Shown here: in pieces, positions 1 through 6,656 of the stretch
Numbering within the stretch: position 1 is the first letter of the stretch
Layout of the letters: each line of letters begins with the position of its first letter
From: an uncultured Eubacteriales bacterium
Lineage (GTDB): Bacteria > Bacillota > Clostridia > Oscillospirales > Oscillospiraceae
Length of the DNA stretch: 13,525 nucleotides
Direction of reading: 5' to 3'
NCBI GenBank assembly: GCA_902475515.1
Contig: CABSAB010000009.1
Coordinates: forward strand, 1 to 13,525
Notes under the pieces: model-generated
Databases searched by the model: none
What the model was told of the DNA's origin: nothing
The model's input: only the letters and a program-made list of their open reading frames with translations
Made by a program: the position numbers and the translations under genes

Positions 1-701
1 CTGATGCCAAGATCTTTGTATATCCCAGCTTTTTGGGCGAGGATGAACTTCCGGATGAGGCGTTGCGCTGGCAGGGTGACGTCAGTGTCAAGCGCTGGAT
101 TTTTCCAGACCCGATCCTGATAAACGGCATCCGTGGCTACCAGCTGGGCGATAGCCGGAAGGATATCCATTGGAAAGCGTCGGCCCGGGCCGGAACGCTG
201 CAGGTCAAGACCCATGATTACACCGTCTTCCCCCGCCTTCTGATCGTATTCAATATCGAGCCGGAGGACAATTTCTGGGGGCAACTCTCTGCCCAGCAGA
301 TGGAAGAGATGGAGTTTGGCATTCGCACTGTGGCGACCCTCTGCAACTGGGCCATTGTGAATAATATGGAGATTGGCCTGTACTCCAATGCCAGAATCTC
401 CTTTGCACCGGATGTATCGATCTCCATTGATCCTGCCTGCAACTCCAGTCAGATGAACCATATTCTCAAGACTTTGGCTGGGCTGGAATTCAAGGAATAT
501 GAATCCATCTATCGAACGGTGGAACGTCTGGTGGAAAACGATACTTCGGAGACAGACGTGTTGATCTTCTCCACATTCTGGAACGAAGCCTTTGAAAAGC
601 GTGCGGAGGCATTGCGCCGGAAGGGCAACTCTGTCACGCATATTCCTCTCAGGAAGGAGGCGATCAACTTTGAAACTGACTCCACAGCGGATGCTGTTTG
701 A
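1..701 (+). CDS. DUF58 domain-containing protein, C-terminal part (5' end outside window)
   Basis: The reading frame is open from base 3, so the gene begins before the window; the TTG at 33 is internal, since the frame upstream of it encodes plausible protein (DAKIFVYPSF). The conserved DUF58 core is clear: an RGYQLGDSRKDIHWKASAR stretch at about residues 34-52 counted from the TTG, then a hydrophobic strand (RLLIVFNIE). DUF58 proteins are often encoded beside MoxR-type AAA+ ATPases and transglutaminase/DUF4129 membrane proteins, and some resemble von Willebrand A domains; their biochemical role is poorly known. The visible part has no membrane segment, though family members usually carry one or two N-terminal ones that would lie outside the window. 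Its last 32 bases overlap the next gene, so the two are probably co-translated. Family assignment is firm; function is not. Confidence 0.85.
   Translation, partial: DAKIFVYPSFLGEDELPDEALRWQGDVSVKRWIFPDPILINGIRGYQLGDSRKDIHWKASARAGTLQVKTHDYTVFPRLLIVFNIEPEDNFWGQLSAQQMEEMEFGIRTVATLCNWAIVNNMEIGLYSNARISFAPDVSISIDPACNSSQMNHILKTLAGLEFKEYESIYRTVERLVENDTSETDVLIFSTFWNEAFEKRAEALRRKGNSVTHIPLRKEAINFETDSTADAV
651..672 (+). promoter_or_regulatory. RBS and TTG start that fix the 5' end of the membrane protein gene
   Basis: A strong purine-rich Shine-Dalgarno site (AGGAAGGAGG, 651-660) lies nine bases before a TTG codon at 670-672. The longer frame reaches back to a TTG at 592, but the residues this adds are basic and look like an out-of-frame reading of the DUF58 gene. 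The TTG at 670 gives a normal membrane protein start (KLTPQRMLFEGINFLLAVLF). Confidence 0.75.
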
Positions 702-1998
702 GGGGATCAATTTTCTGCTGGCAGTGCTATTCGTCATTCCCTTGGGAGTGCTCATTGAGCAAAGCTGCGGGGTAGCACCGTATCACGGGTGCTTTATCCC
801 CTGCCTGGCGGTGATCGGCTTCTTGTTTGGACGCTTCTCCCTGCAAAGCAGCATTCAAAAAGGCATGCTGCAATGCGCCATCGGCTTTATTACCGCCACG
901 GTTTTGGCATTATTCCTCAGTATGGGCTTAGGACTTGCCACGGTCCTTTTGACCCTGTTGACCGCTTTTTTCTCGGTGTTCTTTTTCTTTTCGGCCAGAA
1001 AGGCCGCCTATACGGTCTATGCCCCCATGGCGGTGTCCGGTATCCTGCTCCATTTGGCGGTACTGCTTTGCTTTGCGGCCTTTGAATGGGATGCGGGACT
1101 GAGCAGGTTTACCAGCACGGTGTCCATTGTATTTTTTCTGCTGACCCTGTTTGCGTTTAGCGCAAAGGGGCTGCGGCGGAGCATGCACAAAGGCAGCGGA
1201 TCCAAGCGGGTGACCTATCCCGCCGGTATGCAGATGGGGAACTTTCTTCTAGTAACGGGGTTCATCCTAGTGGCTGCGTTTATCTCCAATATCTATCCGA
1301 TTTTCAACCTCTTTTCCCAGGGTTTCGCAGTGATCATGCGGGGGCTTATCGCCATTGTGGCGTTTTTGACCAGCCTCTTTGACCGGCGGACCATAAGCGG
1401 TGCCTATGAAACAGAGGCAGAATCTGCCGTGGAGGTCTCTGCGGAAGATAACATCATGAATGTGGAACCCAAGGGTGAGGCCGGCTGGATCACCACTGGT
1501 GTGGAAATTTTTGCGTTTATCTGCGTGATGCTCTTTGTGGTCTATGCCCTGTATAAGCTCATGCGGAAGCTCCATGATTCCGGCGTCCAGCTTCCTGCGT
1601 TTCTGCGGAATATCCGGGATAAGTTTGCCCCCATCCAGGAGGAGGACTATGTGGACGAAGCGGAAAACCTATTTGATATGAAGCGGATGATCGCCGATAC
1701 CCGGAACAATATGAAAAACGCCTTAAAAAAGCTCCGGGAACGGCCGCAGAAGTTGGAGGATTTCCCGGATAACCGCATGAAAATACGGTTTGCCTTCCAG
1801 CAACTGCTGAAAAAGGTCAAGCTTCGGAACCCCGGCGCTACGGCGCAGACGCCAAATGAAATATATCGGGCAGAGTATGATGGTGAAGCAGAATTCCGGG
1901 AATTTATGGACTATTACAATGTTGCAAAATACTCCGATGCGAAGATTCCTGATGAAGCGGCAGAGTGTGCAAAAGAAATTTTGAAACAAAAGCTATAA
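670..1998 (+). CDS. Multi-pass membrane protein with DUF4129-like C-terminal tail
   Basis: The product is about 442 residues from the TTG at 670. Residues 12-240 hold several hydrophobic segments, roughly at 13-30, 40-54, 66-107, 113-136, 146-164, 192-207 and 217-236. A loop rich in acidic residues follows (about 246-270), then another membrane segment at 277-294 and a charged soluble tail. The tail (about 365-442) has the pattern of DUF4129: a basic helix, TPNEIYR, then FMDYYNVAKYSDAKIP and a final helix. DUF4129 commonly follows the transglutaminase core in proteins encoded next to DUF58 genes, but I see no Cys-His-Asp transglutaminase core here, so this may be a reduced member of that group. 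The gene overlaps the DUF58 gene by 32 bases and ends at a strong terminator. A membrane or envelope role is inferred. Confidence 0.75.
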   Translation: MKLTPQRMLFEGINFLLAVLFVIPLGVLIEQSCGVAPYHGCFIPCLAVIGFLFGRFSLQSSIQKGMLQCAIGFITATVLALFLSMGLGLATVLLTLLTAFFSVFFFFSARKAAYTVYAPMAVSGILLHLAVLLCFAAFEWDAGLSRFTSTVSIVFFLLTLFAFSAKGLRRSMHKGSGSKRVTYPAGMQMGNFLLVTGFILVAAFISNIYPIFNLFSQGFAVIMRGLIAIVAFLTSLFDRRTISGAYETEAESAVEVSAEDNIMNVEPKGEAGWITTGVEIFAFICVMLFVVYALYKLMRKLHDSGVQLPAFLRNIRDKFAPIQEEDYVDEAENLFDMKRMIADTRNNMKNALKKLRERPQKLEDFPDNRMKIRFAFQQLLKKVKLRNPGATAQTPNEIYRAEYDGEAEFREFMDYYNVAKYSDAKIPDEAAECAKEILKQKL

Positions 1999-2034
1999 AG
2001 AAAGCCCTCGAACAAATGTTCGGGGGTTTTCTTT
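1997..2034. terminator. Bidirectional intrinsic terminator between converging genes
   Basis: A 17-pair stem (left arm 1997-2013, right arm 2018-2034) closes a four-base loop, AAAT. All pairs are Watson-Crick except two G-T wobbles. The GC-rich centre (CCCTCGAAC / GTTCGGGGG) is flanked by A-rich and T-rich outer arms, so either strand gives a GC hairpin followed by a U-rich stretch. It can stop the membrane protein gene from the left and the S66 peptidase operon from the right. Confidence 0.88.
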
Positions 2035-2052
2035 ATCTATAGGTCCATTTAA

Positions 2053-3036
2053 TTATGTATGCAATATTACGGTCTGCATTTCAGCATCAACTTCTATTGT
2101 GCCGCCAATTGGCAATGTTAATATCGGCGAAGTGTGCCCACAATCAAAATCAGCTAGAATCGGAAAATTAGGTGATCCTAAAATTTCTAAAAGGATATCT
2201 GTTTCAGATCGTCCGGTTTCTAGATCATCATAATTTTTATGCTTGCCAATTAAAAGACCGGATATTTTTTCAAAGATGCCACAAAGCTTTAGCCATGAAA
2301 AATAACGCTCACATGCGTCAGCAGTCTCTCCAGTGTTTTCAATAAAGAGAATATCCCCGCTCTTAATGCTCGGCATATAAGAACTGCCCATAATTGCAGT
2401 CAGTGTATTCAAATTACCGCCTATCAGCCGTCCAACCGCTCGTCCGGGTATAATCGTTCGCAATTGGTTGCGTGTTTCTCTAAGCTTAGGCAGTGGCTGC
2501 GCCCAATCAATTCGTGAATCTGTATAAATATCAGGCTGTGGATATATGGATAGTTCACCGCGTATAACCTTTTCTAGACAATCAAACGTAATTGCTGAAA
2601 AAGGCTCAGGCAAAGCAAGTTGTGTCACAAGATTTGGTCCATAAAAAGTTTGAATACCCGTTTTTTCATAGATGGCCAAAAGAAGTGCTGTCACATCTGA
2701 CATTCCAACAACAATCTTTGGGTGTTCTGCCAGATAGTCATAATCAATATAAGGTAAAATCGAATTTGTGACATAGCCGCCAATAGAGGCCATTACACAT
2801 GTTATAGAATCATCATATAGCAATGCGTTAAATTCTGCAGCTCGCTGCGCAATTGTCCCAGATCGATAAAAATCCTGTTTACCAGACAGTGTCCCCAGCT
2901 TAACATGGTATCCGTGCTGTTCGATCAACCGAATGGCGCGAGCCGTTGCGGCTGGAGCCTCTCCGGTGATGCCGCGAGATGGTGAAAAAATCCCAATGGT
3001 ATCACCTGGAAGCATTGAAAAATGGTGATTCATCAT
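2053..3036 (-). CDS. LD-carboxypeptidase / MccF-like serine peptidase, family S66
   Basis: The 327-residue product fits family S66, which cleaves the L,D peptide bond that releases D-Ala from murein tetrapeptides; the MccF branch instead inactivates microcin C-like peptide nucleotides. Visible landmarks: an N-terminal GDTIGIFSPS strand (11-20), ASIGGYVTN (83-91) in the oxyanion region, the nucleophile serine in GMSDVT (Ser113), RLIGGNLNTL (203-212), the catalytic Glu in ILFIENTGE (Glu233) and His in CGHTSP (His301). There is no signal peptide, so it should be cytoplasmic. The start overlaps the proC stop as ATGA and has no good RBS of its own, which suggests translational coupling. By hand count of 60-base lines, the first 150-200 coding bases are about 57% GC and most of the rest 30-50%, unlike the neighbouring genes. 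Recycling versus immunity role cannot be told from sequence. Confidence 0.9.
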   Translation of the reverse strand: MMNHHFSMLPGDTIGIFSPSRGITGEAPAATARAIRLIEQHGYHVKLGTLSGKQDFYRSGTIAQRAAEFNALLYDDSITCVMASIGGYVTNSILPYIDYDYLAEHPKIVVGMSDVTALLLAIYEKTGIQTFYGPNLVTQLALPEPFSAITFDCLEKVIRGELSIYPQPDIYTDSRIDWAQPLPKLRETRNQLRTIIPGRAVGRLIGGNLNTLTAIMGSSYMPSIKSGDILFIENTGETADACERYFSWLKLCGIFEKISGLLIGKHKNYDDLETGRSETDILLEILGSPNFPILADFDCGHTSPILTLPIGGTIEVDAEMQTVILHT

Positions 3037-3827
3037 TTATTCTGCGGCACTTCCGCCGCATCCACACAGGACTTGATGGCCTCAATCACCGCACTGCGCA
3101 TTCCGCGCTTCTCAAGTTCCGCCACGGCGCGAATGGTCGTCCCTCCCGGTGAGCAAACCTCATCCTTTAGCTGTCCCGGATGTTTTCCGGTCTCCAGGAC
3201 CATCTTCGCCGCACCAAGCACCGCCTGGGCAGCCAACTGATAGGCTTCCGCTCTGGGAATGCCGCCATAGCAGCCGGCGTCAGCCATGGCCTCGATGAAC
3301 ATATACACATAGGCAGGGCTGCTTCCGGTGAGGGCTGACACCGTATTCATTAGCCGCTCCGGAAGTACTGCCGTACCGCCTGTCAGGGAAAACAGGTCCA
3401 GCACCGTTTGCTGTTCCGCTTCCGTGACTTGTCTTCCAAAGCAAAACGCCGTCATTCCCTCCTGAACCGCCGCAGGGGTGTTCGGCATGGCCCGGACGAT
3501 CTTCTTGTCACTGCCCAGGATCGCCTCGTAAAAGGCCACTGTAAGCCCTACAGCAATGGAAACCACCAGCTGCTGCGGCTGCAGTACAGGTGCGATCTCC
3601 CGGAGTACGGATTCCATGACCACGGGCTTCACTGCCAGAAGGATCAGATCACTGCCGGACGCGGCTTCCATAGCTGAATCAACGGGGATCGCGCCCGTAC
3701 GGGTACAGACTGCCTCCAGCTTCTTTCGGCCATGGTTGTAGGCCGCCATGGTGTGTTCCGGGCATCGGGAAAAGGCGTTCATCAGAGCGCCGCCCATATT
3801 TCCGGTGCCGATGATACCGATTTTCAT
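3033..3827 (-). CDS. proC: Pyrroline-5-carboxylate reductase
   Basis: The enzyme reduces 1-pyrroline-5-carboxylate to L-proline with NAD(P)H, the last step of proline synthesis in the cytoplasm. The 264-residue product has the usual family length. It starts with the Rossmann dinucleotide-binding loop GTGNMG (7-12), continues with LLAVKP (63-68) and the conserved MPNTPAAVQEG (114-124), then ALTGSSPAYVYMFIEAMADAG (165-185), and ends with the family signature around DEVCSPGGTTIRAVAELEKRG (222-242). The ATG overlaps the aminotransferase stop as ATGA and follows a GGAGGGAG site at suitable spacing. It is in the middle of a packed run between the aminotransferase and the S66 peptidase gene, with both joints overlapping by four bases. 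Confidence 0.96.
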   Translation of the reverse strand: MKIGIIGTGNMGGALMNAFSRCPEHTMAAYNHGRKKLEAVCTRTGAIPVDSAMEAASGSDLILLAVKPVVMESVLREIAPVLQPQQLVVSIAVGLTVAFYEAILGSDKKIVRAMPNTPAAVQEGMTAFCFGRQVTEAEQQTVLDLFSLTGGTAVLPERLMNTVSALTGSSPAYVYMFIEAMADAGCYGGIPRAEAYQLAAQAVLGAAKMVLETGKHPGQLKDEVCSPGGTTIRAVAELEKRGMRSAVIEAIKSCVDAAEVPQNK

Positions 3828-4999
3828 GCGTCTCCCTCCAATACACCGCTAGCAGCGATTCGGTCAATGGCCCGGCGCATTTCTTCTTCCGTCCGAACCA
3901 GGGCAAACCGTACATAGCCCTCTCCCAACGCTCCAAAGGCGCTTCCGGGAGTTACCAAGACTCCGGCGCGCTCCAACAGAGCGATGCAGAAATCGCTGCT
4001 AGACTGCCAGGTTTCCGGAATTTTCGCCCAGACAAACATGGTCCCGGCGGGCTTTTTGATCGTCCAGCCGATCTTCCCCAATTCCTCCACCAGGAAATCC
4101 CGTCGCTTGGTATAGGCCGCGCGGACCTCCTCCACACAGCTCTGATCTCCGGAAATGGCAGCAACGGCAGCTTTTTGAATCGGCAGGAAGATGCCAAAGT
4201 CCAGGTTAGACTTTAATGTGCGGAGATTCCCCACGACTGCGGGGTTGCCCACACAGAAGCCGACCCGCGCCCCAGCCAGGCCGTAGGTCTTGGACAGGGA
4301 GTTGAACTCCACGCCCACATCCATCGCTCCAGGAAAACGCAAAAAGCTTCCGCAGGTGACGCCGTCATATACGAGCTCTGAATAGGCGTTGTCATGGATC
4401 ACGATAATATCGTACTTTTTGGCAAAAGCAATCAGTTCCTCATAGAAACTGTCAGGAGCCAGGGCGCAGGTGGGATTATTGGGGTAGGAGACGATCATCA
4501 GCTTAGCCCGTCTGGCCAGGTCCTCAGGGATCGCGCTAAGATCGATAATATAATCGTTTTCCTCCAGCAGCGGCATATAGTGCAGCTCCGCTCCGGCCAG
4601 AGCTGCGCCGTCAGCAAACACAGGATAGCAGGGCTCCGGAAGCAGCACCACATCTCCCGCATCCAAGATGGATAGACCAATATGGCTCAGCCCCTCCTGA
4701 GAGCCCAGCACACTGGTGATCTGTGTTGCGGGGTTCAGTGTTACCCCGTAGCGGCGCTGGTACCACTGGGAAACCGCCGCCAAAAGCTCCGGCTGATCCA
4801 CAATGGCATACAGGTAGTTTTCCGGTTTTTTTGTCTCGTCACTGAGCACCTGCATGATGTGAGGTGCCGGAGGAATGTTCGGAGCGCCGATGGACAGGTC
4901 TGTGACCTCCTGCCCCCGTGCTTCCACCACCGTGCGGCGGTTTTTCAGCACCGTGAAGATCGATTCACCGAACCGGTCCATGCGTTTAGAGAATTTCAT
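3824..4999 (-). CDS. PLP-dependent class I/II aminotransferase (DapL/alanine aminotransferase-like)
   Basis: This is a 391-residue fold-type I aminotransferase. Landmarks: LGSQEGLS near 98-105 in the cofactor phosphate-binding region, SYPNNPT (171-177), HDNAYSELVYDG (202-213) with the Asp that contacts the pyridine nitrogen, the Schiff-base lysine in SLSKTYGLAGARVGF (Lys237), and the substrate carboxylate Arg in GYVRFAL (Arg364). The overall pattern resembles the LL-diaminopimelate and alanine aminotransferase branch, but substrate cannot be fixed by reading. An AGGAAGGA site lies ten bases before the ATG, inside the end of the RNase M5 gene, which this gene overlaps by 14 bases. Its neighbours, proC and an LD-carboxypeptidase, fit an amino acid or cell-wall precursor role, but that is inference. 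Confidence 0.88.
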   Translation of the reverse strand: MKFSKRMDRFGESIFTVLKNRRTVVEARGQEVTDLSIGAPNIPPAPHIMQVLSDETKKPENYLYAIVDQPELLAAVSQWYQRRYGVTLNPATQITSVLGSQEGLSHIGLSILDAGDVVLLPEPCYPVFADGAALAGAELHYMPLLEENDYIIDLSAIPEDLARRAKLMIVSYPNNPTCALAPDSFYEELIAFAKKYDIIVIHDNAYSELVYDGVTCGSFLRFPGAMDVGVEFNSLSKTYGLAGARVGFCVGNPAVVGNLRTLKSNLDFGIFLPIQKAAVAAISGDQSCVEEVRAAYTKRRDFLVEELGKIGWTIKKPAGTMFVWAKIPETWQSSSDFCIALLERAGVLVTPGSAFGALGEGYVRFALVRTEEEMRRAIDRIAASGVLEGDA

Positions 5000-5597
5000 T
5001 GTGATCAGGTCCTTCCTGTAAGAGTTCGTCGATGATTTCCTTGTCTGTCACAAGGTTTAGGGCGTCTAAAAAAGCGCCGGTACCCAGATGCTGCGGAAGC
5101 TTCAGGGCTTTCTTGAGATGATCCCGTTTTGCAGCACTGTTCTCCCCGCCCATCAGGCCCCAGGAAAACAGGTCTTGTCTGGTAATGCTGCCGCTCCCCT
5201 GCTGTGCCGGGACCTCATCCAGAAAATGTGCACCGCATTGCCGCAGTGCATCCAATATGATTTCCGGGGTCATGCCCTCGACCCCCAGGAGGCCCTCTCT
5301 GGAGGGTTTATCCTTGCGGCGCTCTTTCCCTGGGATATCCGGAATATAGGCGTGCAGGAGCTTCTCCGGCGGCAGAATGCTCTTGAGGCGGTTTCGGATC
5401 AGAAACCCTGCCCCATCGCTGTCGGTAAAGATGATCAGTCCCCGCTGCCGGACAGCGGTCTTCAGCAGAGAAATAAGTGCTTCGTTTTTTAGAATCCGAA
5501 AGCCGCCCGCCTCCAGAATGGGTGCATCCACGATCTGACTGAGGGTGTTTTTATCATACCGCCCCTCCACCAGGATCGCTTCCTGTATCCGAACCAT
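4986..5597 (-). CDS. rnmV: Ribonuclease M5 (Toprim domain, 5S rRNA maturation)
   Basis: RNase M5 makes the final cuts that release mature 5S rRNA from its precursor in Firmicutes, acting on precursor bound to ribosomal protein L18. The 203-residue product opens with the Toprim domain: the catalytic Glu in LVEGRYDK (Glu11) and the DxD pair in FTDSDGAG (Asp59, Asp61). It then carries the M5 signature GKERRK (90-95) and PSREGLLGVEG (98-108), which separates it from other Toprim proteins. The C-terminal half matches the usual M5 extension (DUF4093). The ATG shares one base with the holA stop (TAATG) and follows GGGAGG. In Bacillus the gene sits next to ksgA; here it lies between holA and an aminotransferase gene. 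Confidence 0.92.
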   Translation of the reverse strand: MVRIQEAILVEGRYDKNTLSQIVDAPILEAGGFRILKNEALISLLKTAVRQRGLIIFTDSDGAGFLIRNRLKSILPPEKLLHAYIPDIPGKERRKDKPSREGLLGVEGMTPEIILDALRQCGAHFLDEVPAQQGSGSITRQDLFSWGLMGGENSAAKRDHLKKALKLPQHLGTGAFLDALNLVTDKEIIDELLQEGPDHNEIL

Positions 5598-6655
5598 TAT
5601 CGTCCCTCCCGGCAGGCTTCCGCAAGCCGCAGGATCATCATCTGCACCAGCTCCTCCTTGTCTCCACCGGAGGTCTTGATGGCATAGTCCGTATCGGCGC
5701 AGATGCCCATGGCACGTTTAAGCAGCGCTTTGTGAAATGATCCCGCCTGGCTATAGATGCGCTTGGCCTGCCAGGCTCTGACCCGGGGATAGATTTTTGT
5801 GAGATCAAAGGCGCTTCCGCCATGCTCCTGGAGAAGCTTTGCCGCATAGAGCTGCTGAAACTGAGTGCCAATGGAACCGTTGATGGCAGTGGGTTCATAC
5901 TCCTGACGCAAAAGTGTCTGCAGGCGCTGCAGCGCGCCGTCAAAGTCCTTCTTTAAAATATCGTCGGTGAGCTGATAGATCGCTGCCTCCAGAACCGGAA
6001 TCACAATGGCATCAATGTCTTCACGGGTAATCTCCGCCCCCTCGGTATAACACATCAGCTTTTCCAGCTCCGCATTGAGTGTGGTCATAGAGCCTCCGGT
6101 CAGGGAGATCAGATAGCGGCAGAGATCGTTGCTGATGGTCTTGTCTCCTGTTTTCAGGTGTTTTTTGATCCACGGGACCAATGCCTGTTCCGACTGCATG
6201 GAAAATTCCACCTGTAAAAGCTTTCCCTGCAAAGCTGCCCAACGTTTTTGGCTCAGCTTGTCCGGATTCCATGTGGCATCCTCATACACCAAAAGCAGTA
6301 CGCAGAATTCAGGCAGATTCTCAAATATCTCTGCCAGGACCTTACAATCTGCGGTACTTTGAGAAAACACATCCACATCCACCAGCTCCACCAAGCTGTA
6401 GTCGCTCATCATGGGAATAGCGTTGATGGCATCGCTGAACGCTTCGAGAGAGAAATTCTCCTCTGTAAACCGGTGGTAATTGAAATCCTCCGCAGGACCC
6501 GAGACCAGCTTGTTTCTAAGCTCTTTCCGATAAAATTCCAGCAAATAGCGCTCTTTTCCATAGAACGCATAGGCCCGCTGATAGCTTCCGGCCTTCAATT
6601 GGCCAAGCAGCTTCTGGTAGCCTTCCTTGCCAAGGTTTTTTTGCGTGCTTACCAT
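5597..6655 (-). CDS. holA: DNA polymerase III subunit delta
   Basis: HolA is the delta subunit of the clamp loader; it binds and opens the sliding clamp during replication. The 352-residue product has the family length and layout: a degenerate nucleotide-binding region with FYGKERYLLEFYRKEL (31-46), an acidic NYHRF segment, the INAIPMMSDYSLVELVDVDVF stretch (98-118) typical of delta, a lid domain with a LTGGSMTTLNAELEKL helix, and a C-terminal helical collar ending in RLAEACREGR. A strong AAAGGAGG site six bases before the ATG lies inside the end of comEC, and only one base separates the comEC stop from the holA start. The comEC-holA order is common in Firmicutes. Confidence 0.94.
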   Translation of the reverse strand: MVSTQKNLGKEGYQKLLGQLKAGSYQRAYAFYGKERYLLEFYRKELRNKLVSGPAEDFNYHRFTEENFSLEAFSDAINAIPMMSDYSLVELVDVDVFSQSTADCKVLAEIFENLPEFCVLLLVYEDATWNPDKLSQKRWAALQGKLLQVEFSMQSEQALVPWIKKHLKTGDKTISNDLCRYLISLTGGSMTTLNAELEKLMCYTEGAEITREDIDAIVIPVLEAAIYQLTDDILKKDFDGALQRLQTLLRQEYEPTAINGSIGTQFQQLYAAKLLQEHGGSAFDLTKIYPRVRAWQAKRIYSQAGSFHKALLKRAMGICADTDYAIKTSGGDKEELVQMMILRLAEACREGR

Positions 6656-6656
6656 C

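Noticed and set aside
592..669. Longer N-terminus of the DUF4129-like membrane protein from a TTG at 592
   Set aside because: The added residues are Arg-rich and are an alternate-frame reading of the DUF58 gene; the strong RBS at 651-660 points to the TTG at 670.
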